Below, in pieces: positions 12,814 to 19,125 of a DNA stretch of 19,125 nt (position 1 is the first letter of the stretch; each line of letters begins with the position of its first letter). A program made the translations under genes and the position numbers. Below the pieces are notes generated by a model, which saw nothing but the letters and a program-made list of their open reading frames with translations, ran no database searches and was not told the DNA's origin. Source of the stretch: Planctomycetota bacterium (lineage in GTDB: Bacteria > Planctomycetota > GCA-002687715); assembly GCA_013213915.1 (NCBI GenBank), contig JABSRK010000024.1:1-19125 (forward strand), read 5' to 3'.

Positions 12814-14787
12814 ATGCGCTCCATCTCCGCCGTCCTCGTCGTCCTCGCCGCTTCCGCCTGCGGACAGCACGTCCACACCAACCGATCCGACACCAAGAAG
12901 CTGCCGCTCCCCAAGGAGGACGGGGTCTGGCACTTCGCCGTGTTCGCCGATCGCACCGGCGGGCCAGCCGAGGGCATCTCGATCCTCGAGCAAGCGGTCC
13001 GCGACACCAACCTCCTCGATCCCGACCTCGTCCTGACGGTCGGCGATCTCATCAACGGATACAACGAAACACCGGAGTGGATGGCGCAGATGCGGGAGTT
13101 CCGCGCCGTCATGGGTAGGCTGCGCATGCCGTGGTACCCGGTGCCTGGCAACCACGACGTGTTCTGGCGCAAGACCAAGGGCACGGAAGAGCGCCCGAAG
13201 GACGAGCACGAACGGCACTACGAAACGCACTTCGGCCCGCTCTGGTACTGGTTCGCGCACAAGACCGCGGCGTTCATCGTCCTCTTCACTGACGAGACGA
13301 ACCCGGAGACCGGCGTCAAGAACTACAGCGTCGCCGGTGGCCAGAAGATGAGCGCGGAGCAGAAGGCGTGGCTCCAAGAGACCCTGGTCAAGACGAATAA
13401 GTACGAGCACGTCTTCGTGTTCTGCCACCACCCTCGCTGGATCAAGGGCCGATACCCACACAGCGACTGGAACGAGGTCGAGAACAAGCTGCTTGCCGCA
13501 GGCAACGTCACGGCGGTTTTCGCCGGTCACATCCACGTCATGCACTATGCGAAGGTGACGCCCCGCAACGGCGGGCGGCCTCTGCAGTACATCACGCTCG
13601 CGACAACCGGAGCGTCCACCCGCGCAGTCGAGTTCCCCAAGGCCGGCTACTCGCACACGGACGCACTCATGGGCTTCCTCCATCACTTCGACATCGTGAC
13701 CGTCCGCGAGGGCCGCGTCTCGGTCTCGGCCATTCCTGTCGGCGTCGTCATCGATCCGAAGGTCGTGAGCGGCCCCCTGCGGAGGGACATCGAGAAGATC
13801 AACGCCCGGCCCAAGGCCTACGACGGAACGCCCATCACGCTCGAAGCGAACGGCACCGCGAGCGGTACGTTGCGTCTCTCTCTGCGTAATCCGGCGACGA
13901 AACCCGTCGTGTTCGCGCTCACACCCGAGGGCGGCATGAGCCGGGTCGTGTTCCGGCCCGACCACGTCCACCTGACGATCCCCCCCGGCGGAACCCAGGA
14001 CGTGGTGTTTCGGTACGCGCGCGCGCGGCGGGGACTCGGCAGGTTCCCTGCGCCGGTCATCATCGAAGAGGCGGAATGGCTCGGCGACGGCCTGCGCGTA
14101 GGAGCCAACAAGCGTGAGCACCAGCTCGCGCTTGCCCTCTCGGGAACGGCCAGGGGAACGAGGCCGGATCCTGGCGTCCTCCATCTCGACGGGCAATCCT
14201 GCGTGCGCGTCGCGTCAGCAGTTGCGTCCGTACCGGACGGACCGCTGACACTCGAGGGCTGGGTCCGGGCCAGGTCCTTGGCGGGACGTCGGCCGTTCGT
14301 CACCAAGACCGAGGGCTCCGAGTACGGCATCTTCATCAACGACGGCCGCGCCAGCTTCGAGGTCTTCCTTGACGGCAAGTACGTCAAGGCGGAGATGCCG
14401 CCGGACGCGTCGCTGAAGGCCGATCACTGGCACCACCTGGCCGGCGTCTGGGACGGGACGCACGTTCGCCTCTTCGTCGACGGGAAACCCGTGGCGACCG
14501 TCGCGGGCTCTGGCAAGCGCAAGACCAACCGCCTTCCCCTCTTCGTGGGCGCCGACCCGAACAGCGCCGGAAAACCGGTCGACCAGTTGACAGGGGAGGT
14601 TGACGAGGTGCGACTCTCCACCGTCGCACGCTACGCTGACCCGTTCCGACCACAACGGTTCTTCTCCCCTGACAACCACACAGCCCTGTTGCTCCACCTT
14701 GATCAGGACGTTGGTCCCTTCACGCGCGATGCGAGCAGCGCGGCGGGGCACGGACTCCTGGTCGGTGGCGCGTGGTGCGGTCAGTGA
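12814..14787 (+). CDS. Exported calcineurin-like metallophosphoesterase with C-terminal LamG domain
   Basis: This is a 657-residue protein. Residues 1-16 form a signal sequence ending A-S-A-C16; it may be a lipoprotein, though the lipobox (A at -3) is weak. The metallophosphoesterase domain (about 38-315) has motif I F-A-D46-R-T-G-G (T in place of the usual H), G77-D78, G-N114-H-D (112-115), H205 in C-H-H-P-R-W and G-H239-I-H241. A beta region (335-440), probably Ig-like, links to a LamG/concanavalin-like domain (about 453-655) with L-T-L-E-G-W-V and W-H-H-L-A-G-V-W-D-G, likely binding glycan or surface polymer. It is probably an envelope phosphohydrolase or phosphodiesterase with an adhesion module. 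The start is ATG 12814; the in-frame extension upstream overlaps the 2H gene and is rejected. Confidence 0.88.
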   Translation: MRSISAVLVVLAASACGQHVHTNRSDTKKLPLPKEDGVWHFAVFADRTGGPAEGISILEQAVRDTNLLDPDLVLTVGDLINGYNETPEWMAQMREFRAVMGRLRMPWYPVPGNHDVFWRKTKGTEERPKDEHERHYETHFGPLWYWFAHKTAAFIVLFTDETNPETGVKNYSVAGGQKMSAEQKAWLQETLVKTNKYEHVFVFCHHPRWIKGRYPHSDWNEVENKLLAAGNVTAVFAGHIHVMHYAKVTPRNGGRPLQYITLATTGASTRAVEFPKAGYSHTDALMGFLHHFDIVTVREGRVSVSAIPVGVVIDPKVVSGPLRRDIEKINARPKAYDGTPITLEANGTASGTLRLSLRNPATKPVVFALTPEGGMSRVVFRPDHVHLTIPPGGTQDVVFRYARARRGLGRFPAPVIIEEAEWLGDGLRVGANKREHQLALALSGTARGTRPDPGVLHLDGQSCVRVASAVASVPDGPLTLEGWVRARSLAGRRPFVTKTEGSEYGIFINDGRASFEVFLDGKYVKAEMPPDASLKADHWHHLAGVWDGTHVRLFVDGKPVATVAGSGKRKTNRLPLFVGADPNSAGKPVDQLTGEVDEVRLSTVARYADPFRPQRFFSPDNHTALLLHLDQDVGPFTRDASSAAGHGLLVGGAWCGQ

Positions 14788-14806
14788 GTCGAATCGGGGC
14801 GCCAGA

Positions 14807-15436
14807 CTAGAGCGAGCTACCGAACAGCGGGAGAGCAGCGCCGTCGCGTATGACGAGCCGTCCGCCCACAACGACGTGCCGCACGGCGGCTCCGTCGGTG
14901 ACGACGGCATCTCCCATGGCGCCGGGCGAGAGGTCGGCCCGTCGCCCGAAGTGCCTGGCGACGATCTCTGAACACGCATGTGCGTTCCAGTGGACAGGCA
15001 CACCCAGATCTTCAGCGAGCAACGCGGCCCCCTCCCACGTGCTCGGAGCCAGCCCCACGCGAACGAGCGGATCGCGGTTCGACGCGTGGAGCGCGCGGGT
15101 GCGCTGCGCTTCCAACGCATCGACGACCCGGACCGCCGCCACCACCCGAACGCCCCGCGCTCGCATGGGGTGGATTTCAGCCTCGAGGGCGTCCGACCCG
15201 CCGACGAGGATGACCGACGTGACAGCGCGCGCTGGGTCCAGCTTGCCCCCGGTCTCGAGTTCGAGCGCGGCTCCTCCCTGGATGGCCCCACCCCCTGCAT
15301 CGAGGCGCAATGCGCCCGGCGTCTGCGGCGGCTCTCCCATCCCGAACCAGCACACTCGATCGCCAGCGACGACGAGCCAGCGGCCGTCCACGTCGGGGCC
15401 GATGAGCAGGGGTCTGGGGTGCTTGGCGCGAGCCAT
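14807..15436 (-). CDS. Short amidohydrolase-like protein lacking metal ligands
   Basis: From ATG 15436 the product is 209 residues (GTG 15472 would add 12). It starts like an amidohydrolase composite domain (W-L-V-V-A-G-D-R-V-C-W-F-G) and ends like one (D-L-S-P-G-A-M-G-D-A-V-V-T-D-G, V-V-V-G-G-R-L-V-I-R-D-G). Where the family has P-G-x-x-D-x-H-x-H, this protein has Q53-G-G-A-A-L-E59-L-E61, so both histidines are glutamates. The middle is about half normal size, and the usual A-P-H becomes A-P-S (130-132). The frame is intact, so it is either a stable non-catalytic protein or a young decayed gene. It converges on the metallophosphoesterase gene (19-base gap) and diverges from panB. No ribosome site is obvious. 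Confidence 0.65.
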   Translation of the reverse strand: MARAKHPRPLLIGPDVDGRWLVVAGDRVCWFGMGEPPQTPGALRLDAGGGAIQGGAALELETGGKLDPARAVTSVILVGGSDALEAEIHPMRARGVRVVAAVRVVDALEAQRTRALHASNRDPLVRVGLAPSTWEGAALLAEDLGVPVHWNAHACSEIVARHFGRRADLSPGAMGDAVVTDGAAVRHVVVGGRLVIRDGAALPLFGSSL

Positions 15437-15567
15437 GGTAGGGCGGGCGGGTACGGAGGGACCGCACCCCACTTCGGGGAAGCGAGAACAGACTAACGGT
15501 GCCCGACCCTCCCGTCAGCAACCCCACCCCTGGTGTTAGAGTGACCTCAACTCCACAGGAGAGACCC

Positions 15568-16398
15568 ATGTCCCTGGAACCCGGCACCCCTTCATCCAAA
15601 CGCAAGAAGGTCACGACCAACAGCCTGCGCTCGATGAAGGCGAAGGGCGAGCACATCGCCGCGCTCACCGCGTACGACCATCTGATGGCCGGATTGATCG
15701 ACAAGGCCGGGATCGACCTGATCCTCGTCGGTGACTCGGTCGCCACGGTGGTCCAGGGACACGACACGACGGTGCCTGTGACCATGGAGCAGATGCTCTA
15801 CCACGCAGGACTGGTCAGCCGCGCCGTCGAACGTGCCCTGGTCGTCGGTGATCTGCCGTTCATGAGCTATCAGGTGAATCCCGACGAGGCGCTGCGCAAC
15901 GCGGGACGCATGGCGAAAGACGCCGGGGTCGAAGCCGTCAAGCTCGAGGGTGGCGAGGTCATCTGCCCTACCGTGCGCCGGATCGTCGACGCGGGCATCC
16001 CCGTGATGGGGCACCTGGGCCTGACGCCCCAGTCGATCCACAAGTTTGGCACCTACCAGGTGCGCGCCACGGCGGACGAGGAAGCCGACCAGCTCAAACG
16101 CGACGCGCGATCGCTGCAGGATGCGGGCGTATTCGCCATGGTCATCGAGAAGGTTCCGGCCGGGCTGGCGACCGAGGTCGCCGACATGCTCGAGGTGCCC
16201 ATCGTGGGCATCGGCGCCGGAGGGGGCTGCGATGGGCAGATCCTCGTCAGCCACGACATGCTCGGCCTGTACACCAAATTCAACCCACGCTTCGTGCGTC
16301 GCTACGCAGGCATCGCGGAGACGATGCTGGGCGCATTCGGGAAATTCCTCGAGGACGTGAAGGCAAGGGACTTCCCGTCCGAGGATGAGAGCTACTAG
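15568..16398 (+). CDS. panB: 3-methyl-2-oxobutanoate hydroxymethyltransferase
   Basis: This is a 276-residue enzyme of normal length. It adds a hydroxymethyl group from 5,10-methylene-tetrahydrofolate to 2-oxoisovalerate, giving ketopantoate, the first step of pantothenate and CoA synthesis. Visible family motifs are T-A-Y-D (34-37), V-G-D55-S (Mg-binding region), D-L-P-F (95-98), V-K125-L-E-G-G, G-H-L-G-L-T-P-Q (148-155), V-I-E194-K-V-P (the catalytic glutamate region) and G-I-G-A-G-G-G-C-D-G-Q-I-L-V. The start at ATG 15568 has AGGAG six bases upstream; an earlier in-frame start at 15499 is rejected. The next gene starts 2 bases after its stop, an unusual partner for a pantothenate gene. panC is not in the window. 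Confidence 0.96.
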   Translation: MSLEPGTPSSKRKKVTTNSLRSMKAKGEHIAALTAYDHLMAGLIDKAGIDLILVGDSVATVVQGHDTTVPVTMEQMLYHAGLVSRAVERALVVGDLPFMSYQVNPDEALRNAGRMAKDAGVEAVKLEGGEVICPTVRRIVDAGIPVMGHLGLTPQSIHKFGTYQVRATADEEADQLKRDARSLQDAGVFAMVIEKVPAGLATEVADMLEVPIVGIGAGGGCDGQILVSHDMLGLYTKFNPRFVRRYAGIAETMLGAFGKFLEDVKARDFPSEDESY

Positions 16399-16400
16399 CC

Positions 16401-18533
16401 ATGCGTCGATCTGCCGTTCTGCTTTTGCTTGTAACGTCCGCCTTCAGCCAGGACCCGGTGCCCGCGCCCGACGGCGCCGTCGTGCTTTTCGACGGGACGT
16501 CGACTGACGCCTGGGTGCACCGCAAGGATGGCTCCCCCTGCAAGTGGCTGGTCCGTGACGGGGCCATGGAAGTGGTGCGCGGCACCAGCGACATCCTTTC
16601 CAAGCGCCACTTTTCGGACTTCCAACTCCATCTCGAATTCTGGCTGCCGAAGACCCCCGAAGGCACCGCATGGCAGGGGCGATCCAACAGCGGCGTGTAT
16701 CTGCAAGGACGATACGAGATCCAGATCCTCGACTCCTACGGGATCGAGAAGCTACGGCCCGGCGACTGCGGCGGCATCTACGGCCAGAAGGTCGCCGACC
16801 GCAACGCAGCGCGGCCGCCGGAGCGCTGGCAGTCGTACGACATCCACTTCACCGCGCCGCGGTTCGAGAGCGGCAAACGTACCCACAAACCGCGCGTGAC
16901 TGTTTTCTGGAACGGCGTCCGCATTCACGACGACGTCGCCATCAACAAACCCAGCACGGCGAACGCCGGCGGTGATCCGTCCAACTCCGGTCCGATCCTG
17001 CTACAGGACCATGGCAACCCGGTCAGGTACCGCAATGTGTGGGCGGTGGAGAAGGCACCCGCGCCGAGGCCATCCGTCAAGGTCGCGGTCCCGAAGCTGT
17101 TCGCCGATCACATGGTCCTGCAACGTGACCGTGAGGTCCCGATCTGGGGGACGGCCGGACCCCGGGCCAAGATCAAGGTGACGTGTGGGGATGCGACCGC
17201 CGAGGGGTCGGCGGACGCCCAGGGTCGGTTCACGGTGACGCTGCCGAAAATGCCCGCCGGAGGTCCGCACGACGTGGTCATCGCGTCTGGGGGATCGAAG
17301 CATGTCTTGAAGGACGTCCTCGTCGGCGAGGTGTGGATCTGCTCCGGCCAATCCAACATGCGCTGGCGCGTGAACAAGTCCATGAACGCAAAAGAGGAGA
17401 TCAAGGCGGCGACCCATCCCCGGATCCGGCTCGGCTTCCTCAAGGAAACGCGAGCGGACGTGCCCCAGACCGACGCGCCCATCACCTGGGCGGCCTGCAA
17501 CCCGGAGACGATCGGCGCGTTTTCCGCGGTCGCGTACTTCTTCGGACGCCACCTGCACAACGAGCTCGACGGCGTCCCCATCGGTCTCCTCATGACATCC
17601 TGGGGCGGTACTCCGGTAGAAGCGTGGACGTCCAAGGTCGCTCTGAAGGGCGACCCCGTGATCGACCGCTGGGGCTGGATGAAGGCCAACAACGCGCGGG
17701 TGTGGAAGAAGCGGCTCGACGACTGGACGGCGAAAGCACGGGTCGCGTCCTCCGAGGGGAAAGCCGCGCCGAAGAAGCCGGGCCGGCCCCAGCTACGCCG
17801 ACACCACGAACCCGGCGTGCTCTACAACGCCATGATCGCACCGCTCGTCCCATTCGCGTTCCGCGGCGCCATCTGGTACCAGGGCGAGTCCAACGCGACC
17901 CGTGCGTGGCAATACCGGCGCCTCTTCCCCGCCATGATCCGCGACTGGCGTGAACGCTTCGGCCACGACTTCCCCTTCTATTGGGTCCAGCTCGCGAACT
18001 TCAGGAAGGTCCAGAAGCAGCCGATCCCGTCTGATTGGGCCGAGCTGCGCGAAGCCCAGTCGATGACACTCTCACTGCCCAACACGGGCGAGGCCTGTGC
18101 CATCGACATCGGCGCAGCCAACGACATCCACCCGCGCAACAAGCAAGAGGTGGGACGCCGCCTCGCGCTCCTCGCGTGCAAGCAGATCCACGGCAAGAAC
18201 GTGGTGGCACACGGTCCACGCGCGAAATCCACGCAATTCGAAGGGGGCAAGGCGAAGCTCGTCTTCACCCACGCGAACGGGATGAGGACCCGGGACGCCG
18301 GTCCCCTCACGGGCTTCGCCATCGCAGGCGAGGACAGGAAGTGGCACTGGGCCGAAGCGCGGATAGACGGGGGTACGGTCACCGCCTGGAACGCCGCCGT
18401 CAAGAAACCGGTGGCCGTCCGCTACGGCTGGGCCGACAACCCGATCTGCAACCTGGTGAACGGCGCGGGCCTCCCCGCAGCGCCCTTCCGCACCGACGAG
18501 TGGCCCGGCATCACCGCCGGCAAGGAGCGGTGA
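16401..18533 (+). CDS. Exported fusion of 3-keto-disaccharide hydrolase (DUF1080) and sialate O-acetylesterase
   Basis: This is a 710-residue protein with a signal peptide (1-16, ending S-A-F-S-Q). Domain 1 (about 25-217) is DUF1080: V-V-L-F-D-G-T-S-T-D-A-W, S-N-S-G-V-Y-L-Q-G-R-Y-E-I-Q-I-L-D (95-111), G-G-I-Y-G (124-128) and P-I-L-L-Q-D-H-G (198-205). Domain 2 (about 228-640) is a sialate O-acetylesterase: L-F-A-D-H-M-V-L-Q (233-241), C-S-G-Q-S318-N-M with the likely nucleophile, M-T-S-W-G-G-T-P-V-E-A-W (398-409), W-Y-Q-G-E-S-N (492-498) and D575-I-H577-P as acid/base pair. A basic, Ala/Lys-rich loop lies near 440-468. DUF1080 members cleave 3-keto-glycosides, and SASA members deacetylate sugars. 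The fusion points to stepwise breakdown of acetylated glycans outside the cytoplasm. It lies 2 bases after panB and 4 bases from the convergent oxidoreductase. Confidence 0.93.
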   Translation: MRRSAVLLLLVTSAFSQDPVPAPDGAVVLFDGTSTDAWVHRKDGSPCKWLVRDGAMEVVRGTSDILSKRHFSDFQLHLEFWLPKTPEGTAWQGRSNSGVYLQGRYEIQILDSYGIEKLRPGDCGGIYGQKVADRNAARPPERWQSYDIHFTAPRFESGKRTHKPRVTVFWNGVRIHDDVAINKPSTANAGGDPSNSGPILLQDHGNPVRYRNVWAVEKAPAPRPSVKVAVPKLFADHMVLQRDREVPIWGTAGPRAKIKVTCGDATAEGSADAQGRFTVTLPKMPAGGPHDVVIASGGSKHVLKDVLVGEVWICSGQSNMRWRVNKSMNAKEEIKAATHPRIRLGFLKETRADVPQTDAPITWAACNPETIGAFSAVAYFFGRHLHNELDGVPIGLLMTSWGGTPVEAWTSKVALKGDPVIDRWGWMKANNARVWKKRLDDWTAKARVASSEGKAAPKKPGRPQLRRHHEPGVLYNAMIAPLVPFAFRGAIWYQGESNATRAWQYRRLFPAMIRDWRERFGHDFPFYWVQLANFRKVQKQPIPSDWAELREAQSMTLSLPNTGEACAIDIGAANDIHPRNKQEVGRRLALLACKQIHGKNVVAHGPRAKSTQFEGGKAKLVFTHANGMRTRDAGPLTGFAIAGEDRKWHWAEARIDGGTVTAWNAAVKKPVAVRYGWADNPICNLVNGAGLPAAPFRTDEWPGITAGKER

Positions 18534-18537
18534 CCAG

Positions 18538-19125
18538 TTACCTCAGGCGGGTGACGCCGGGAATCGCCACGGGCGGCACGGGCATGTCGTCCCATTCGTA
18601 AGCGGAGGGATCCATGTTCTGGGGTCCAAGGCGGTCCTTCGAATTCAGCGCCTTGTCGAAGGTGACAACCTTGCCGGTGTAAGCGGCGAGGCGACCCATG
18701 ACGGCCATGAGGGTCGACTTGGCCATGTAGTCGCCGTTGTTGATCGGCTTGCCTTCACGGATGGAGCGGAACAACTCGTTGTGCTCCGTCTGGTACATGG
18801 AGTTTCGGGGCCCGGCGTAGCGCCAGGTCTCCTCGCCCGCCAGATCCGTGGTGCGGTGGCCGAAGACGTGGCAGCGGCCCTTGGTGCCGTAGATATGGTC
18901 GGAAACGTCGCCATCCGTGCCGTTCATCTGGCGGCACGACGCGAACGCCTTCACGCCGTTCTTCCATTCATACGTGATGTTGAAGTGGTCGAAGATGTTG
19001 CCCCACTTCTCGTCGGTGCGAACCTGACGGCCACCGGAACCGACACACTTGACCGGGTATTCGTCGCCCATGGCCCACGGCATCTTGTCGAGACTATGGA
19101 TATGTTGCTCGGTAATGTGATCGCC
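18538..19125 (-). CDS. Gfo/Idh/MocA family oxidoreductase, C-terminal part only
   Basis: The frame is open to the right edge, giving 195 residues; the N-terminal Rossmann domain and the start lie beyond the window. Visible near the edge is E-Q-H-I-H-S-L-D, a motif of the planctomycete branch, where H-x-H-x-x-D carries the active-site region. Further features are the sheet strand F-N-I-T-Y-E-W-K-N-G-V-K-A-F-A-S-C-R-Q, H-N-E-L-F-R-S-I-R-E-G-K-P-I-N-N-G-D-Y (dimer and helix region) and a tail D-D-M-P-V-P-P-V-A-I-P-G-V-T. Such enzymes oxidise or reduce sugars with NAD(P), including formation or removal of 3-keto sugars, which fits the neighbouring DUF1080 protein. The genes are tail to tail with a 4-base gap, so they are not one operon. 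Whether it is exported by a Tat signal, as many planctomycete members are, cannot be seen. Confidence 0.92.
   Translation of the reverse strand, partial: GDHITEQHIHSLDKMPWAMGDEYPVKCVGSGGRQVRTDEKWGNIFDHFNITYEWKNGVKAFASCRQMNGTDGDVSDHIYGTKGRCHVFGHRTTDLAGEETWRYAGPRNSMYQTEHNELFRSIREGKPINNGDYMAKSTLMAVMGRLAAYTGKVVTFDKALNSKDRLGPQNMDPSAYEWDDMPVPPVAIPGVTRLR

Noticed and set aside
12646..14196. 516-residue minus-strand open frame
   Set aside because: It is antisense to the metallophosphoesterase, which has all later catalytic motifs. No domain is visible in the antisense product.
1..19125. CRISPR array, tRNA, rRNA, insertion sequence or prophage
   Set aside because: No regularly spaced repeats, cloverleaf-like sequence, transposase, integrase or terminal inverted repeats were seen on either strand.

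Overview
The window is GC-rich, densely packed bacterial DNA that most likely comes from a member of the Planctomycetota. Three things point there: a secreted haem-motif protein with DUF1549 and DUF1553 (PSD1) domains, a fusion of a 3-keto-disaccharide hydrolase (DUF1080) domain with a sialate O-acetylesterase, and the C-terminal part of a planctomycete-style Gfo/Idh/MocA oxidoreductase. I see no rRNA, tRNA, CRISPR array, transposase or phage gene. The first and last genes run off the window.

Layout. (1) Bases 1-7285 are all minus strand. The upstream group is an SGNH hydrolase, FxsA and a radical SAM/SPASM protein. After a 312-base gap comes a second pair: an exported thioredoxin-fold/YHS protein and the DUF1549/DUF1553 protein. 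(2) Bases 7389-10411 are plus strand: a histidine-rich lipoprotein, then a compact cluster of Nfu-type Fe-S carrier, DUF971 protein, a cupin of the 4-hydroxylaminobenzoate lyase family (DUF4863), an unknown 109-residue protein and a SLOG-type putative molybdenum carrier. (3) Bases 10412-10890 hold no convincing large gene but have several dyads, including a near-perfect 27-base palindrome over a candidate promoter. (4) Bases 10891-14787 (plus) carry a KamA-like radical SAM protein, a 2H phosphoesterase and an exported metallophosphoesterase with a LamG domain. (5) A short minus-strand amidohydrolase-like protein lacks its metal ligands. (6) panB and the DUF1080-acetylesterase fusion lie 2 bases apart, convergent with the partial oxidoreductase.

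Functional picture. Three themes recur. The first is secreted degradation of acylated or sulfated glycans and their keto-sugar products (SGNH hydrolase, DUF1080-SASA fusion, Gfo/Idh/MocA protein). The second is Fe-S cluster supply next to radical SAM enzymes (Nfu, DUF971, two radical SAM proteins). The third is exported metal- or haem-binding proteins (PSD1 cytochrome, YHS fusion, His-rich lipoprotein). No single described system accounts for the whole window. The least explained parts are the thioredoxin-like/YHS plus PSD1 pair, the Nfu-to-SLOG cluster, the metal-ligand-free amidohydrolase and the dyad-controlled KamA-like gene.
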